From: JAWUWD01 sp034112085
GTDB lineage: Bacteria > Bacteroidota > Bacteroidia > Cytophagales > Cyclobacteriaceae
Reading direction: 5' to 3'
Length of the DNA stretch: 9,874 nucleotides
Assembly (NCBI GenBank): GCA_034112085.1
Contig: JAWUWD010000155.1
Coordinates: 1 to 9,874, forward strand
Positions 1 to 6,690 of this stretch are shown here, one piece after another. Below the pieces are notes generated by a model. It did not search any database. It was not told the origin of the DNA and worked only from the letters and a program-made list of their open reading frames with translations. Both the position numbers and the translations under genes were made by a program. The stretch's first letter is position 1. Each line of letters starts with the position of its first letter.

Positions 1-288
1 ACGGTATTTATACCAAATATTTTCACCCCAAATGGAGATGGTATGAATGAATTATTCTTTGTAAGAAACTTACCTGTTGATGGTTCTAGTACAAGCTTAG
101 TAATCTCAAACAGATGGGGTAAACAAATCTTTAGTTCAAATAATTATTACTACACCAGTGAGAGTGATAATAGTCTTTGGGATGGAGGAGATGATGCGGA
201 AGGGGTGTATTTCTATTCTTTGGCTATTGATGGAGTTCGTACTTATTCAGGTTGGGTAGAAGTGTTAAGGGGTTCAAGAAAGCAATAA
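1..288 (+). CDS. C-terminal end of a T9SS-secreted protein (type-B sorting / gliding-motility-associated C-terminal domain), 5' end outside window
   Basis: The frame is open from base 1 and ends at TAA 286-288, giving 95 visible residues; the true start lies to the left. The residues begin with the hallmark FIPNIFTPNGDGMNELF, followed by a beta-rich stretch with NRWGKQIF, then a WDG turn and the closing GVYFYSLAIDG...YSGWVEVLRG. This is the CHU_C / gliding-motility-associated C-terminal domain of Bacteroidetes, which targets a protein through the outer membrane by the type IX secretion system. Only the sorting domain is visible, so nothing can be said about the cargo (adhesin, enzyme or other). 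Proteins with this domain are often very long and repeat-rich. The family is certain; the protein's role is unknown. Confidence 0.93.
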   Translation, partial: TVFIPNIFTPNGDGMNELFFVRNLPVDGSSTSLVISNRWGKQIFSSNNYYYTSESDNSLWDGGDDAEGVYFYSLAIDGVRTYSGWVEVLRGSRKQ

Positions 289-323
289 ATTCAAGAACTA
301 GCGTTCTAAATAAATATTATACA

Positions 324-512
324 ATGTCGAAAAGCAAACTAACTAGATCAAATACTAAAGTAATAGCAGGCGTATGTGGTGGAATTGCCAATTATCTTGG
401 TTGGGAAGTGGCGATGGTTAGATTGCTTTATATACTGGTTTCAGTATTGAGTGCAGCCTTCCCTGGGATGTTGGTTTATCTCATTTTGTGGGTAGTAATG
501 CCTTCAGATTAA
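324..512 (+). CDS. Small PspC-domain membrane protein
   Basis: This 62-residue protein is essentially a single PspC domain. It has a basic N-terminus (MSKSKLTRS), the family core VIAGVCGGIANYLGWEVAMVR at about residues 13-33, and one hydrophobic segment (about 34-58) ending in LILWVVMPSD. An in-frame ATG exists at 252, but it lies inside the preceding gene and adds 24 residues that do not fit the family, so I chose ATG 324, 35 bases after the upstream stop. PspC proteins are inner-membrane proteins. In enterobacteria PspC takes part in the phage-shock envelope-stress response, but stand-alone short versions in Bacteroidetes have no defined role, and no pspA-like gene is visible here. It ends 38 bases from the convergent permease gene. 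Confidence 0.9.
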   Translation: MSKSKLTRSNTKVIAGVCGGIANYLGWEVAMVRLLYILVSVLSAAFPGMLVYLILWVVMPSD

Positions 513-550
513 AGTAGAATCATCTTGTCAGCTATATACTGAAATGGCCT

Positions 551-1429
551 TTATAAGTTGGGCGGCACATCTAGCTTCCTCTTTATTAAGATTCCTTCAC
601 TAGGAGAAAATAAGAAAGCTAATCCGAATAGTATTCCAGCAACAGTAGCCATTGCACCAGCTATAGATCCATTGACCCAAACGGCCAAATAATACCCAAG
701 AATTGAGATCAAAACACCGAGTATAGCACTGATCATCATCATTTTTTTGAAATTGGTGGTAAGGAGATAAGCGGTTCCAGCAGGAGCAACGAGTAGTGCA
801 ACTACCAATATAGCGCCAACAGACTCAAACGAAGCAACTGTAGTCAATGATACAGCTCCCATAAGTAGATAATGCCATAGAGCGGTTGATATACCAAAGG
901 CAGAGGCTAGTGCCGGATCAAACGTGGTGATTAGTAACTCTTTGTATCCAAAGATTATGAACGAAATCACAATAACCAATACAGCCGCTGATATGTAGAT
1001 GGTTTTAGGTCCCATGTTTAGGCCACTTCCAGTTATCCAAACATTTAGAGGGACATAGGCTATTTCTCCATAAAGTACGCAATCTTGGTCTATGTCAACA
1101 TTGCTTGTATACAATGACACTAGTATAACACCAATAGCGAATAGCCAAGTAAAGGTTACGCCAATAGATGCATCTGATTGCAATTTGCCCTTTTTATGAA
1201 AAAATTCAATTAAGAAAGTAGTAAACACGCCAATCAATCCCGCTCCAATCAGCATGGTGAAAGAGTCTCTATTTCCTGACACAAGAAATGCAATTACGAT
1301 GCCCGGTAGTACCGCATGAGAGATGGCATCACCTACCATTGCCATCTTCCTAAGAATAAGATAACATCCAAGTAATCCACAAGAAGTGGCCACTAAAGAA
1401 CCGGCTAGAATAATCCAGAAAGCATTCAT
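551..1429 (-). CDS. Metal-ion ABC transporter permease 2 (ABC-3 family, MntD/ZnuB/TroD-like)
   Basis: This 292-residue integral membrane protein has about eight or nine hydrophobic segments across its length. It carries the ABC-3 family signature GDAISHAVLPG at residues 33-43 and a second conserved segment rich in Gly/Ala/Val with ALLVAPAGTAYLL near residues 211-223. Length matches ordinary members of the family (about 270-300 residues). It would pair with permease 1 to form the channel for Mn2+, Fe2+ or Zn2+ in the inner membrane; the metal cannot be fixed from sequence. It is the last gene of the module and lacks the C-terminal regulator domain of permease 1. Unlike the upstream genes it is separated by 87 bases that contain an operator-like half-site and a possible promoter, so it may also be transcribed separately. 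Confidence 0.93.
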   Translation of the reverse strand: MNAFWIILAGSLVATSCGLLGCYLILRKMAMVGDAISHAVLPGIVIAFLVSGNRDSFTMLIGAGLIGVFTTFLIEFFHKKGKLQSDASIGVTFTWLFAIGVILVSLYTSNVDIDQDCVLYGEIAYVPLNVWITGSGLNMGPKTIYISAAVLVIVISFIIFGYKELLITTFDPALASAFGISTALWHYLLMGAVSLTTVASFESVGAILVVALLVAPAGTAYLLTTNFKKMMMISAILGVLISILGYYLAVWVNGSIAGAMATVAGILFGLAFLFSPSEGILIKRKLDVPPNL

Positions 1430-1463
1430 CTACTTAGTTTATAGTTCATCAGTTGCAAGTTTA

Positions 1464-1492
1464 TTATTCTTGTTAGGTACATTAACTGTCAA
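1464..1492 (-). promoter_or_regulatory. Possible promoter with operator-like half-site ahead of permease 2
   Basis: The minus strand carries ATGTACCTAA (1482-1473), identical over ten bases to the right part of operator 1, within an imperfect inverted repeat GTTA-N7-TAAC (1486-1472). It is flanked by TTGACA (1492-1487) and an AATAAT (1468-1463). The left TTTAG arm is not conserved. Bacteroidetes promoters seldom use a classical -35 box, so the promoter reading is weak; the half-site match is directly seen. Confidence 0.35.
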
Positions 1493-1516
1493 ATTTTAGC
1501 TGATCAAATTGTCCCT

Positions 1517-2809
1517 TTAATTCCGATACGGTATTTTGGATTTATGAGGATCTAACTCAGGATATTCTAATAACTGTTCTAATTTCGCTTCTAAATCAGG
1601 AGTCAAAATATGCTCAATGGTTTCTGCATCTTCATGGACATGATCTGGTGCGATATGCAAGTATTGTGTCAAATACAATTCCCAAAGTCGATGAAGTTTC
1701 ACTGTTCTTTGGCCCTTATCTTTACCTTCCTTGGTCAGCGACCATGTATGCCCTCCATTATTGATGAAGCCATATCTTCTAAGTCGTTTCAATCCTTTGA
1801 GTAAAGTGGATGACTTGAAGGGCCTTCTTTTTATGATGGTATCTAATGAACGTTTGATATAGAAATCTTCATCTTGTTCACCAAGTTGATATAGGGCTTT
1901 AAGTATATTCTCTTCACCCATTTGATTTTGAATTTGTCTTTGGCGAATCAAACGACTAATGATGCCTTTCTTTGGGGCAAAGAAGAAAGAGAAGAAAGCA
2001 ATCGTTGAGATGATCACGACTATCCAAGGGCCAGTGGGCATAGATGGAGCAATGTACGAAACATAAGTGCCTAGTAAGCCTGCAATTGCTCCGAGTATAG
2101 CAGACAATACCAACATCACTCGGATCTTATCAGTCCAGAACCTTGCTGCTGCCGCTGGCGTGATCAGCATAGCTGCCATTAGAACAACACCTACTGCCTG
2201 AATACCGATCACTACTGCCAATACAGTGAGCGTTGTTAATACCAATTCTATTTTACGAACGGGAAAGCCTATGCTCTTGGCAAAATTCTCATCAAATGAG
2301 ATCAATGTGAATTCCTTAAAGAAGAGCGTAACAGCAATCAATAATATGGTGGCTACTGCTGAAAACACCAATAAATCATCCCCTATGAGTGCAGCAGCAT
2401 TTCCAAACAGAAAATGATCTAAGCCACTTTGAGCAGCATTTCCTGAATGTTGAATAATGGTCAATAATAAAATGCCCAACCCAAAGAATACAGATAAGAT
2501 CAAGGCGATAGCGGTGTCTTCTTTGATCTTAGATTTGGCAGTGATCTTGTCAATGATCACTAAAGACAGCCATCCAGTAATAAATGCCCCTAGAATTATA
2601 TAGAAAGGGTTCTTGGTGCCAGATAACATAAATGCTAAGCAAATACCAGGGAGTACTGAATGTGCTACTGCGTCTCCAACCAGTGCTTTTTTCTTCAAAA
2701 ATGTAAAACAACCCACTATTGCCGCACTGGCAGTGAGTAGTACTGATCCAAATGCTACATAACGTACATTAGGATCGGAAAAGGAGAAGAATTCAAACAG
2801 TGATTCCAT
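1517..2809 (-). CDS. Metal-ion ABC transporter permease 1 fused to a C-terminal DtxR/MntR-like regulator domain (YtgCR-like architecture)
   Basis: The protein has 430 residues against about 290 for a plain ABC-3 permease. Residues 1 to about 285 are the permease: hydrophobic segments and the signature GDAVAHSVLPG at 45-55, homologous to permease 2. A basic linker (about 286-296, RLIRQRQIQNQ) leads into a soluble domain from residue 297. Its first part looks like a winged helix (EENILKALYQL, then SSTLLKGLKRLRRYGFI and a wing ending in LTKEGK). Its second part, LHRLWE...VHEDAETIEH, aligns with the DtxR metal-binding/dimerisation domain: His373, Glu377, His392, Glu396, Glu399 and His400 occupy the ligand positions, Glu396 standing where DtxR has Cys102 and MntR has Glu. 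The protein stops just after the DPHKSKIP turn, so there is no SH3-like third domain. Chlamydia YtgCR has the same order. Reading is continuous with no sign of frameshift. It begins 4 bases after the ATPase stop. The fusion is seen; a regulatory role is inferred. Confidence 0.95.
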   Translation of the reverse strand: MESLFEFFSFSDPNVRYVAFGSVLLTASAAIVGCFTFLKKKALVGDAVAHSVLPGICLAFMLSGTKNPFYIILGAFITGWLSLVIIDKITAKSKIKEDTAIALILSVFFGLGILLLTIIQHSGNAAQSGLDHFLFGNAAALIGDDLLVFSAVATILLIAVTLFFKEFTLISFDENFAKSIGFPVRKIELVLTTLTVLAVVIGIQAVGVVLMAAMLITPAAAARFWTDKIRVMLVLSAILGAIAGLLGTYVSYIAPSMPTGPWIVVIISTIAFFSFFFAPKKGIISRLIRQRQIQNQMGEENILKALYQLGEQDEDFYIKRSLDTIIKRRPFKSSTLLKGLKRLRRYGFINNGGHTWSLTKEGKDKGQRTVKLHRLWELYLTQYLHIAPDHVHEDAETIEHILTPDLEAKLEQLLEYPELDPHKSKIPYRN

Positions 2810-2813
2810 GAGT

Positions 2814-3611
2814 TTATTTGCTTTTTCTCTCTCTGTTTGGAAATTGCTGTTTTTGTAATAAATCGCCTACCTCTGTGAGCAGGGTGAGTTTACCGCCATA
2901 AGTTTCCTGTAGAAGTTCTTTAGTGAATACACTTTCTGTAGGGCCTGAAGCTACAAGCCTTGTGTTTATCAAGATTACCCAGTCAAAATATTGTGCTACT
3001 GACTGTAGATCATGATGCACCACTATGACGGTCTTTTCCTGAGCAGACATTTCCTTTAGAATGTTGATAATAGCTGTTTCAGTAGCCGCATCAACTCCAG
3101 CGAAGGGTTCGTCCATAAAGTACAATTCAGCTTGCTGTGCAAGTGACCTTGCTAGAAATACCCGTTGTTGCTGTCCACCAGATAGCTGAGATATTTGTCG
3201 ATCGGTATAAGCTTCCATCCCCACTTTTCTCAAGGAATCCATGGCAACTTCTTTATCTGCTTTTCTTGGGCGTTTGAATAGACCGAGTTTACCATATCGT
3301 CCCATGAGTACCACATCCATAACTGAGGCAGGGAAGTCCCAGTCAACTGACTCTCGTTGAGGAACATAACTAATATCGTTCCTCACTTGATCGAGTTCTT
3401 TGTCAAATAACTTCACGTAACCACTACTATTAGGGACAAGGCCCATAATAGACTTGATTAAGGTAGATTTCCCAGCTCCATTAGGACCGATGATTCCAAC
3501 CAATTTCCCTTTAGGTATAGATAGGTCGATATCCCATAGAACAGGCTTCTTGTCATATGCTACTGTGAGATCATGGATCTCAAGAATGGGTTGCTCAACT
3601 TGCTCAATCAT
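2814..3611 (-). CDS. Metal-ion ABC transporter ATP-binding protein (MntB/ZnuC/TroB-like)
   Basis: This 265-residue cytoplasmic ATPase would power import through the two permeases. All nucleotide-binding motifs are present and intact: Walker A GPNGAGKST at residues 42-50, Q-loop Gln85 (YVPQRESVDWDFP), signature LSGGQQQR at 143-150, Walker B ELYFMDEP at 162-169 with catalytic Glu168, and the switch His200 in VVHHD. The QRESVDWDFPASVMDVVLMGRYG segment after the Q-loop is typical of the Mn/Zn/Fe chelate subfamily that partners ABC-3 permeases. Its ATG overlaps the binding-protein stop by four bases (ATGA, 3608-3611), which implies coupled translation. Substrate metal cannot be assigned from this subunit. 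Confidence 0.96.
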   Translation of the reverse strand: MIEQVEQPILEIHDLTVAYDKKPVLWDIDLSIPKGKLVGIIGPNGAGKSTLIKSIMGLVPNSSGYVKLFDKELDQVRNDISYVPQRESVDWDFPASVMDVVLMGRYGKLGLFKRPRKADKEVAMDSLRKVGMEAYTDRQISQLSGGQQQRVFLARSLAQQAELYFMDEPFAGVDAATETAIINILKEMSAQEKTVIVVHHDLQSVAQYFDWVILINTRLVASGPTESVFTKELLQETYGGKLTLLTEVGDLLQKQQFPNRERKSK

Positions 3612-4525
3612 TTTAGTGCGTTTACAATTGTTTGCACATTGGCGTTTACCATGCCGATGTAGGTGCCTTCTGGTGTGTCTGCTGCTCCCATGGCGTCAGA
3701 ATATAAGCTTCCGCCAATCACTACTTCAAAACCTCTTTTACGACAACCTTCTACCACTGCTTTGATTGCTTTTTGAGATACAGAGGTTTCTATGAATACT
3801 GCTTTAACCTTACTAGAGACTATATAATCGACTAATTCCGTTATGTCTTTTAGTCCAAAATCTGAAACTGTGGAAATGCCCTGAAGACCACGCACCTGCA
3901 TTCCGTAGGCTGTGCCAAAATATTCGAAAGCATCATGCGCGGTGATGAGAATTCGCTGATTCTTAGGAATTTTGGCAATTCCGAGCTCCACGGATTCGTG
4001 AAGTGAATCAAGCTTTAGTAAGTATTGAGTAGTATTCTCTTCATAATATGCTGCATTCTCTGGATGAAGCTGTTTCAATTGAATGCTTATATTTTGGGTA
4101 GTGATCTTCCATAAAGACACATCGAACCATACGTGCGGATCGTAGGCGTCAGTGTATGCCATACTTTGTTTTCTTTGGTCTTTTGGAATTGTTTCAGCAG
4201 CAGCAATCACAGGCTTCGAACGGCCTAATTTTTTCAAGACTTCCCCCATTTTTCCTTCTAGATGAAGTCCATTATAAATAATAATATCTCCTTCGATCAG
4301 TAATTGTAAGTCACCTTGAGTGGCTTTATATAGATGCGGATCAACGCCCGGCCCCATCAGTGCCTCAACCGTTGCGGAGTCACCTACGATATTCATAGTC
4401 GCGTCTGCAAGCATGCCAATCGTGGTGACAATATGTGGCTTAGATTTCTCTTGTTGATCACTATGTTGACAACCAAAACAGGAAGCAATAATGAGGGTGA
4501 TATATAAGTATTTGAAATTCATCAT
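3608..4525 (-). CDS. Metal-binding lipoprotein of the ABC transporter (TroA/ZnuA/PsaA cluster A-I family)
   Basis: This 305-residue protein is the solute receptor of the system. The N-terminus is a lipoprotein signal: Met-Met-Asn-Phe-Lys, a hydrophobic stretch, then Cys-Phe-Gly-Cys with Cys19 as the likely lipidated residue (the -3 position is Cys rather than Leu, so the lipobox is slightly off consensus). Four metal ligands can be placed by family motifs: His64 (DPHLYKATQGD), His131 (DPHVWFD), His197 (TAHDAFEYFG) and Asp277 (GGSLYSDAMG). This His-His-His-Asp set and its spacing match Treponema TroA, whereas PsaA/MntC-type Mn receptors have Glu in the third place. The His-rich loop of ZnuA is absent. 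Zn, Mn or Fe therefore all remain possible. The start overlaps the regulator stop (ATGA, 4522-4525); a second Met codon at 4522 is an alternative start. Confidence 0.94.
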   Translation of the reverse strand: MMNFKYLYITLIIASCFGCQHSDQQEKSKPHIVTTIGMLADATMNIVGDSATVEALMGPGVDPHLYKATQGDLQLLIEGDIIIYNGLHLEGKMGEVLKKLGRSKPVIAAAETIPKDQRKQSMAYTDAYDPHVWFDVSLWKITTQNISIQLKQLHPENAAYYEENTTQYLLKLDSLHESVELGIAKIPKNQRILITAHDAFEYFGTAYGMQVRGLQGISTVSDFGLKDITELVDYIVSSKVKAVFIETSVSQKAIKAVVEGCRKRGFEVVIGGSLYSDAMGAADTPEGTYIGMVNANVQTIVNALK

Positions 4526-5184
4526 TCAGAGATTAATATGTTTTGAGCAACTTCTTTGGAGACGAATAAAGTTCTTTTATTATCCAGTAGAATTTCATGC
4601 GAACCATCGAAAACAACGCGGTCCATGATCTTAATTTTCGCGCCAATATAAGCGCCAATTTTATCTAGATATTGTAAGAATGGGGTAGAGGTATCTTTCA
4701 CCGACATCAAGATTCCTTCATGATGAAGTTCCGCTTCACTCAATGATATTTGTGGCTTGGAATTGAATTCTCCATGTTCATCTGGAATCGGATCCCCGTG
4801 AGGATCGTTCTTTGGATACCCTAAAAATTCATCAAGTCTTTGGATGAGTAAAGGCGATTTTATATGTTCTAGTTGCTCGGCAACTTCGTGAACTTGATCC
4901 CAATTAAACTTCATTTTCTCCACTAAGAAAACTTCCCAAAGTCTATGCTTGCGAATGACTTGAAGTGCTGCCATTTTTCCAGTAGGAGAGACGTTTACAC
5001 CCTTGTACTTTTTATAGTTGATGACTTCTTTGTTAGCGAGTTTTTTGATCATATCAGTCACAGATGCTGCTTTGGTTTGCAGGTCATCTGCGATAGCATT
5101 TGTCGAGACTTCTTTCACTCCACCTTCTGATAAATGATAGATAGATTTCAAGTAGTTTTCTTCGGTGAAGCTGAGTGTGTTCAT
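4522..5184 (-). CDS. DtxR/MntR-family metal-dependent transcriptional repressor
   Basis: This 220-residue regulator has the three-part DtxR plan: winged helix (about 1-70), metal-binding/dimerisation domain (about 71-140) and an SH3-like/FeoA-like C-terminal domain (about 150-220). Ligand positions of the dimer domain are all filled: His80, Glu84, His99, Glu103, Glu106 and His107. Glu103 replaces Cys102 of DtxR, as in manganese-responsive MntR. Asn10 occupies the position of DtxR Met10 / MntR Asp8, so the second site may differ. It should bind DNA when loaded with Mn2+ or Fe2+ and repress metal uptake. It is the first gene of the uptake module and is preceded by two matching palindromes (5213-5230 and 5315-5330), so autoregulation is likely. 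The symbol mntR is plausible but the metal is unproven, so I leave it blank. Confidence 0.93.
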   Translation of the reverse strand: MNTLSFTEENYLKSIYHLSEGGVKEVSTNAIADDLQTKAASVTDMIKKLANKEVINYKKYKGVNVSPTGKMAALQVIRKHRLWEVFLVEKMKFNWDQVHEVAEQLEHIKSPLLIQRLDEFLGYPKNDPHGDPIPDEHGEFNSKPQISLSEAELHHEGILMSVKDTSTPFLQYLDKIGAYIGAKIKIMDRVVFDGSHEILLDNKRTLFVSKEVAQNILISE

Positions 5185-5212
5185 GTTGTTTAAATTTCTG
5201 CTAATTTAGTTA

Positions 5213-5230
5213 TTTTAGATGTACCTAAAA
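5213..5230. promoter_or_regulatory. Likely operator 1 of the DtxR/MntR-type regulator
   Basis: Perfect six-base arms TTTTAG and CTAAAA surround six bases (atgtac). The site lies 29-46 bases upstream of the regulator ATG. Its sequence TTTAGATG...CTAAAAATA recurs almost unchanged at 5315-5334. Size, A/T-rich arms and CTAAA half-sites fit operators of DtxR/MntR regulators, and the position fits autorepression. On the minus strand the site begins with TATTTTTA, close to the Bacteroidetes -7 box TAnnTTTG, so the repressor could cover the promoter. Assignment to the regulator is inferred. Confidence 0.7.
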
Positions 5231-5314
5231 ATAATTTTAATGCATATTTAAAAATAGGTGAGCTTATGTTGTTTATATTCATTGATACAATCTTTTAAAA
5301 AATATTTGATAAGG

Positions 5315-5330
5315 TTTAGATGAGTCTAAA
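5315..5330. promoter_or_regulatory. Likely operator 2 of the DtxR/MntR-type regulator
   Basis: TTTAGA-tgag-TCTAAA is a palindrome with perfect six-base arms. It sits 131-146 bases upstream of the regulator ATG and exactly 101 bases from operator 1 in the same orientation, sharing TTTAGATG and CTAAAAATA. On the minus strand it too is led by TATTTTTA. It may mark a second promoter or a second docking site for the repressor. Confidence 0.68.
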
Positions 5331-5409
5331 AATATAAATTGCTATTATTGAAGCAAGAATAAAGAAGAGATTATGATCAGAAGGATGAAATTAGTTTGTA
5401 ACGGAATTT

Positions 5410-5429
5410 TCAGCTCAATATTGAGCTGA
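5410..5429. repeat. Perfect 20-base palindrome (hairpin or dyad site)
   Basis: The left half TCAGCTCAAT is the exact reverse complement of the right half ATTGAGCTGA. As RNA it can fold with an eight-pair stem and an ATAT loop. Reading on the minus strand, it lies 58 bases past the glycosyltransferase stop, but no T-run follows on that strand, so it is a poor intrinsic terminator. It may be a factor-binding dyad or a 3'-end stabilising hairpin. Confidence 0.55.
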
Positions 5430-5458
5430 TTATCTGCATTACTATCACATTAGGTAAT

Positions 5459-5473
5459 AGTATTTAAAATACT
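5459..5473. repeat. Short AT-rich inverted repeat just after the glycosyltransferase gene
   Basis: AGTATTT and AAATACT form seven-base arms around one base, 14 bases past the glycosyltransferase stop. It is AT-rich and unstable as a hairpin, and no T-run follows. It may contribute to 3'-end formation, but this is weak. Confidence 0.3.
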
Positions 5474-5486
5474 GATTAATAGGTGT

Positions 5487-6593
5487 CTATGAGTTAATAA
5501 TTGCTAACATTTTTAACTCTTCGGAAGACCATGAAAAGTCATCATTCTGGGCATTGTTGTAGAATGGGCTTGATTTCATAGATTCGAGTACATGATTCAC
5601 ATCATAGTGATCATAATCTATTACAATTCCCGCAGAATTATCAAGGCAAATGGCTTTCCATTTAGGATGGTTTTGGATAATAAGCGGAAGACGGTTGGCT
5701 AGGTATTCGTATAGTTTAGTAGGTGTCGAATTAATTGTACTTTTATTATATGGGTAACAAATTATCCCAAAATTGGATTCACTTATCTTGAGGATAATCT
5801 CCTCATGTGATATCAATTCTTCGCCACCATGGAGGCGTATATAATCCAATGATTTTATTTCGGATTCGATCTGGTTGATGAGGTGAGGAAGCGGACTGTA
5901 TCCGATAATATCTAGTGATATGGATTCATCAATTTCGTGAAGAGATATTGCCAAGTTGATTGCATGAAAAACGCCAGTGCTTTCTGCCAATGTTCCACTA
6001 AAGAGTAATTTTATTTTAGTCTTATCCCGGTTATCATTCAAGACTAAACCTTCGATGGCCTGATGCTTATTTTCTAATACAGTGCTTTTTCCTTTAGTGA
6101 AACTGAACTCTTGTTCGTAGTATTTTTCTGCAAGGAAATAATGATCAAAAAACAAATGACTTAAGTATTCTTTTAGACGTATCCAACCGGCCAAAAAGGG
6201 CTTGATCAATTTTGGAAAAGTTGTCGTATGTAAGATGTTGCGATAGTAATTTTCCCGAACATCGTAGATTAATTTTGTCTTATGGAAGAGGCCATAACAA
6301 ACTGCGGTAATAAGCAATTCATGTGTATTGATGATCAGTAGTTCCGGCTTAATCTTTTTGAGTAGATCATAGCAATTTTTACCAGCCATTAATCGTTCAA
6401 CTGATAGGCGTGGAAAATTGAATAAGGGGTGAAAAGTAATGTTATCTCGCTTGGGGATATTCTTGATAGAAAATCCTATAATGTCAACATCATATTTACC
6501 TGTATTTGCCAATGATGTAGCCATTTTCTCATACATCCTCGTGTCATTTACAGGCTTAAGGACAGAGGCTATTACAATCTTCTTTTTAGTCAT
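5487..6593 (-). CDS. GT4-like (GT-B fold) glycosyltransferase
   Basis: I place the start at ATG 6593 (368 residues), where MTKKKIVIASVLKPVNDTRMYEK gives the typical first beta strand of GT-B enzymes; an in-frame ATG at 6674 would add 27 residues that do not fit the fold. The N-terminal half contains LIYDVRENYY (about 108-117), like the IYDxHE motif of GT4 proteins. The C-terminal half opens with LLFSGTLAESTG (about 196-207) and ends with the donor-site segment PTKLYEYLANRLPLI (291-305), whose Glu296 is expected to bind the nucleotide-sugar ribose. Donor and acceptor are unknown; such enzymes build surface polysaccharide or glycoconjugates. It stands alone, with no other polysaccharide gene in view, and is divergent from dapD. 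Confidence 0.82.
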   Translation of the reverse strand: MTKKKIVIASVLKPVNDTRMYEKMATSLANTGKYDVDIIGFSIKNIPKRDNITFHPLFNFPRLSVERLMAGKNCYDLLKKIKPELLIINTHELLITAVCYGLFHKTKLIYDVRENYYRNILHTTTFPKLIKPFLAGWIRLKEYLSHLFFDHYFLAEKYYEQEFSFTKGKSTVLENKHQAIEGLVLNDNRDKTKIKLLFSGTLAESTGVFHAINLAISLHEIDESISLDIIGYSPLPHLINQIESEIKSLDYIRLHGGEELISHEEIILKISESNFGIICYPYNKSTINSTPTKLYEYLANRLPLIIQNHPKWKAICLDNSAGIVIDYDHYDVNHVLESMKSSPFYNNAQNDDFSWSSEELKMLAIINS

Positions 6594-6690
6594 AGTATTG
6601 GATAGCCTAAAAATATGGATAAACTGGAATATCAGCACATTACAGAAAGATTTTATTGCTAGATCTCTTTGCAACTGTTTAAAATCTATG

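Larger units (their letters stand above)
5331..5486. other. Non-coding stretch between glycosyltransferase and the metal module, with two inverted repeats
   Basis: Together with 5185-5330 this makes a 302-base gap with no credible gene. This part holds a perfect 20-base palindrome (5410-5429) and a smaller AT-rich one (5459-5473), both described separately. I see no RNA gene and no other motif. Both neighbours lie on the minus strand, so this is the 3' flank of the glycosyltransferase and the far upstream region of the regulator. Confidence 0.6.

Noticed and set aside
294..307. AGAAC-tagc-GTTCT hairpin after the T9SS protein stop
   Set aside because: Five pairs, no T-run; could be chance in AT-rich DNA and is too weak to call a terminator.
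513..550. Weak hairpin TCAG...CTGA between the convergent PspC and permease 2 genes as a bidirectional terminator
   Set aside because: Only four pairs with a seven-base loop and no clear T-run on either strand.
1517..1930. Fusion in permease 1 as an artefact of a lost stop codon between a permease and a separate regulator gene
   Set aside because: The frame is continuous, the linker is protein-like, no internal start is evident, and the same architecture is known in Chlamydia. An assembly error cannot be fully excluded from one sequence.
3454..3765. 103-codon open frame on the plus strand across the ATPase and receptor genes
   Set aside because: It lies antisense to two well-supported genes whose motifs are intact, and its translation resembles no family I know.
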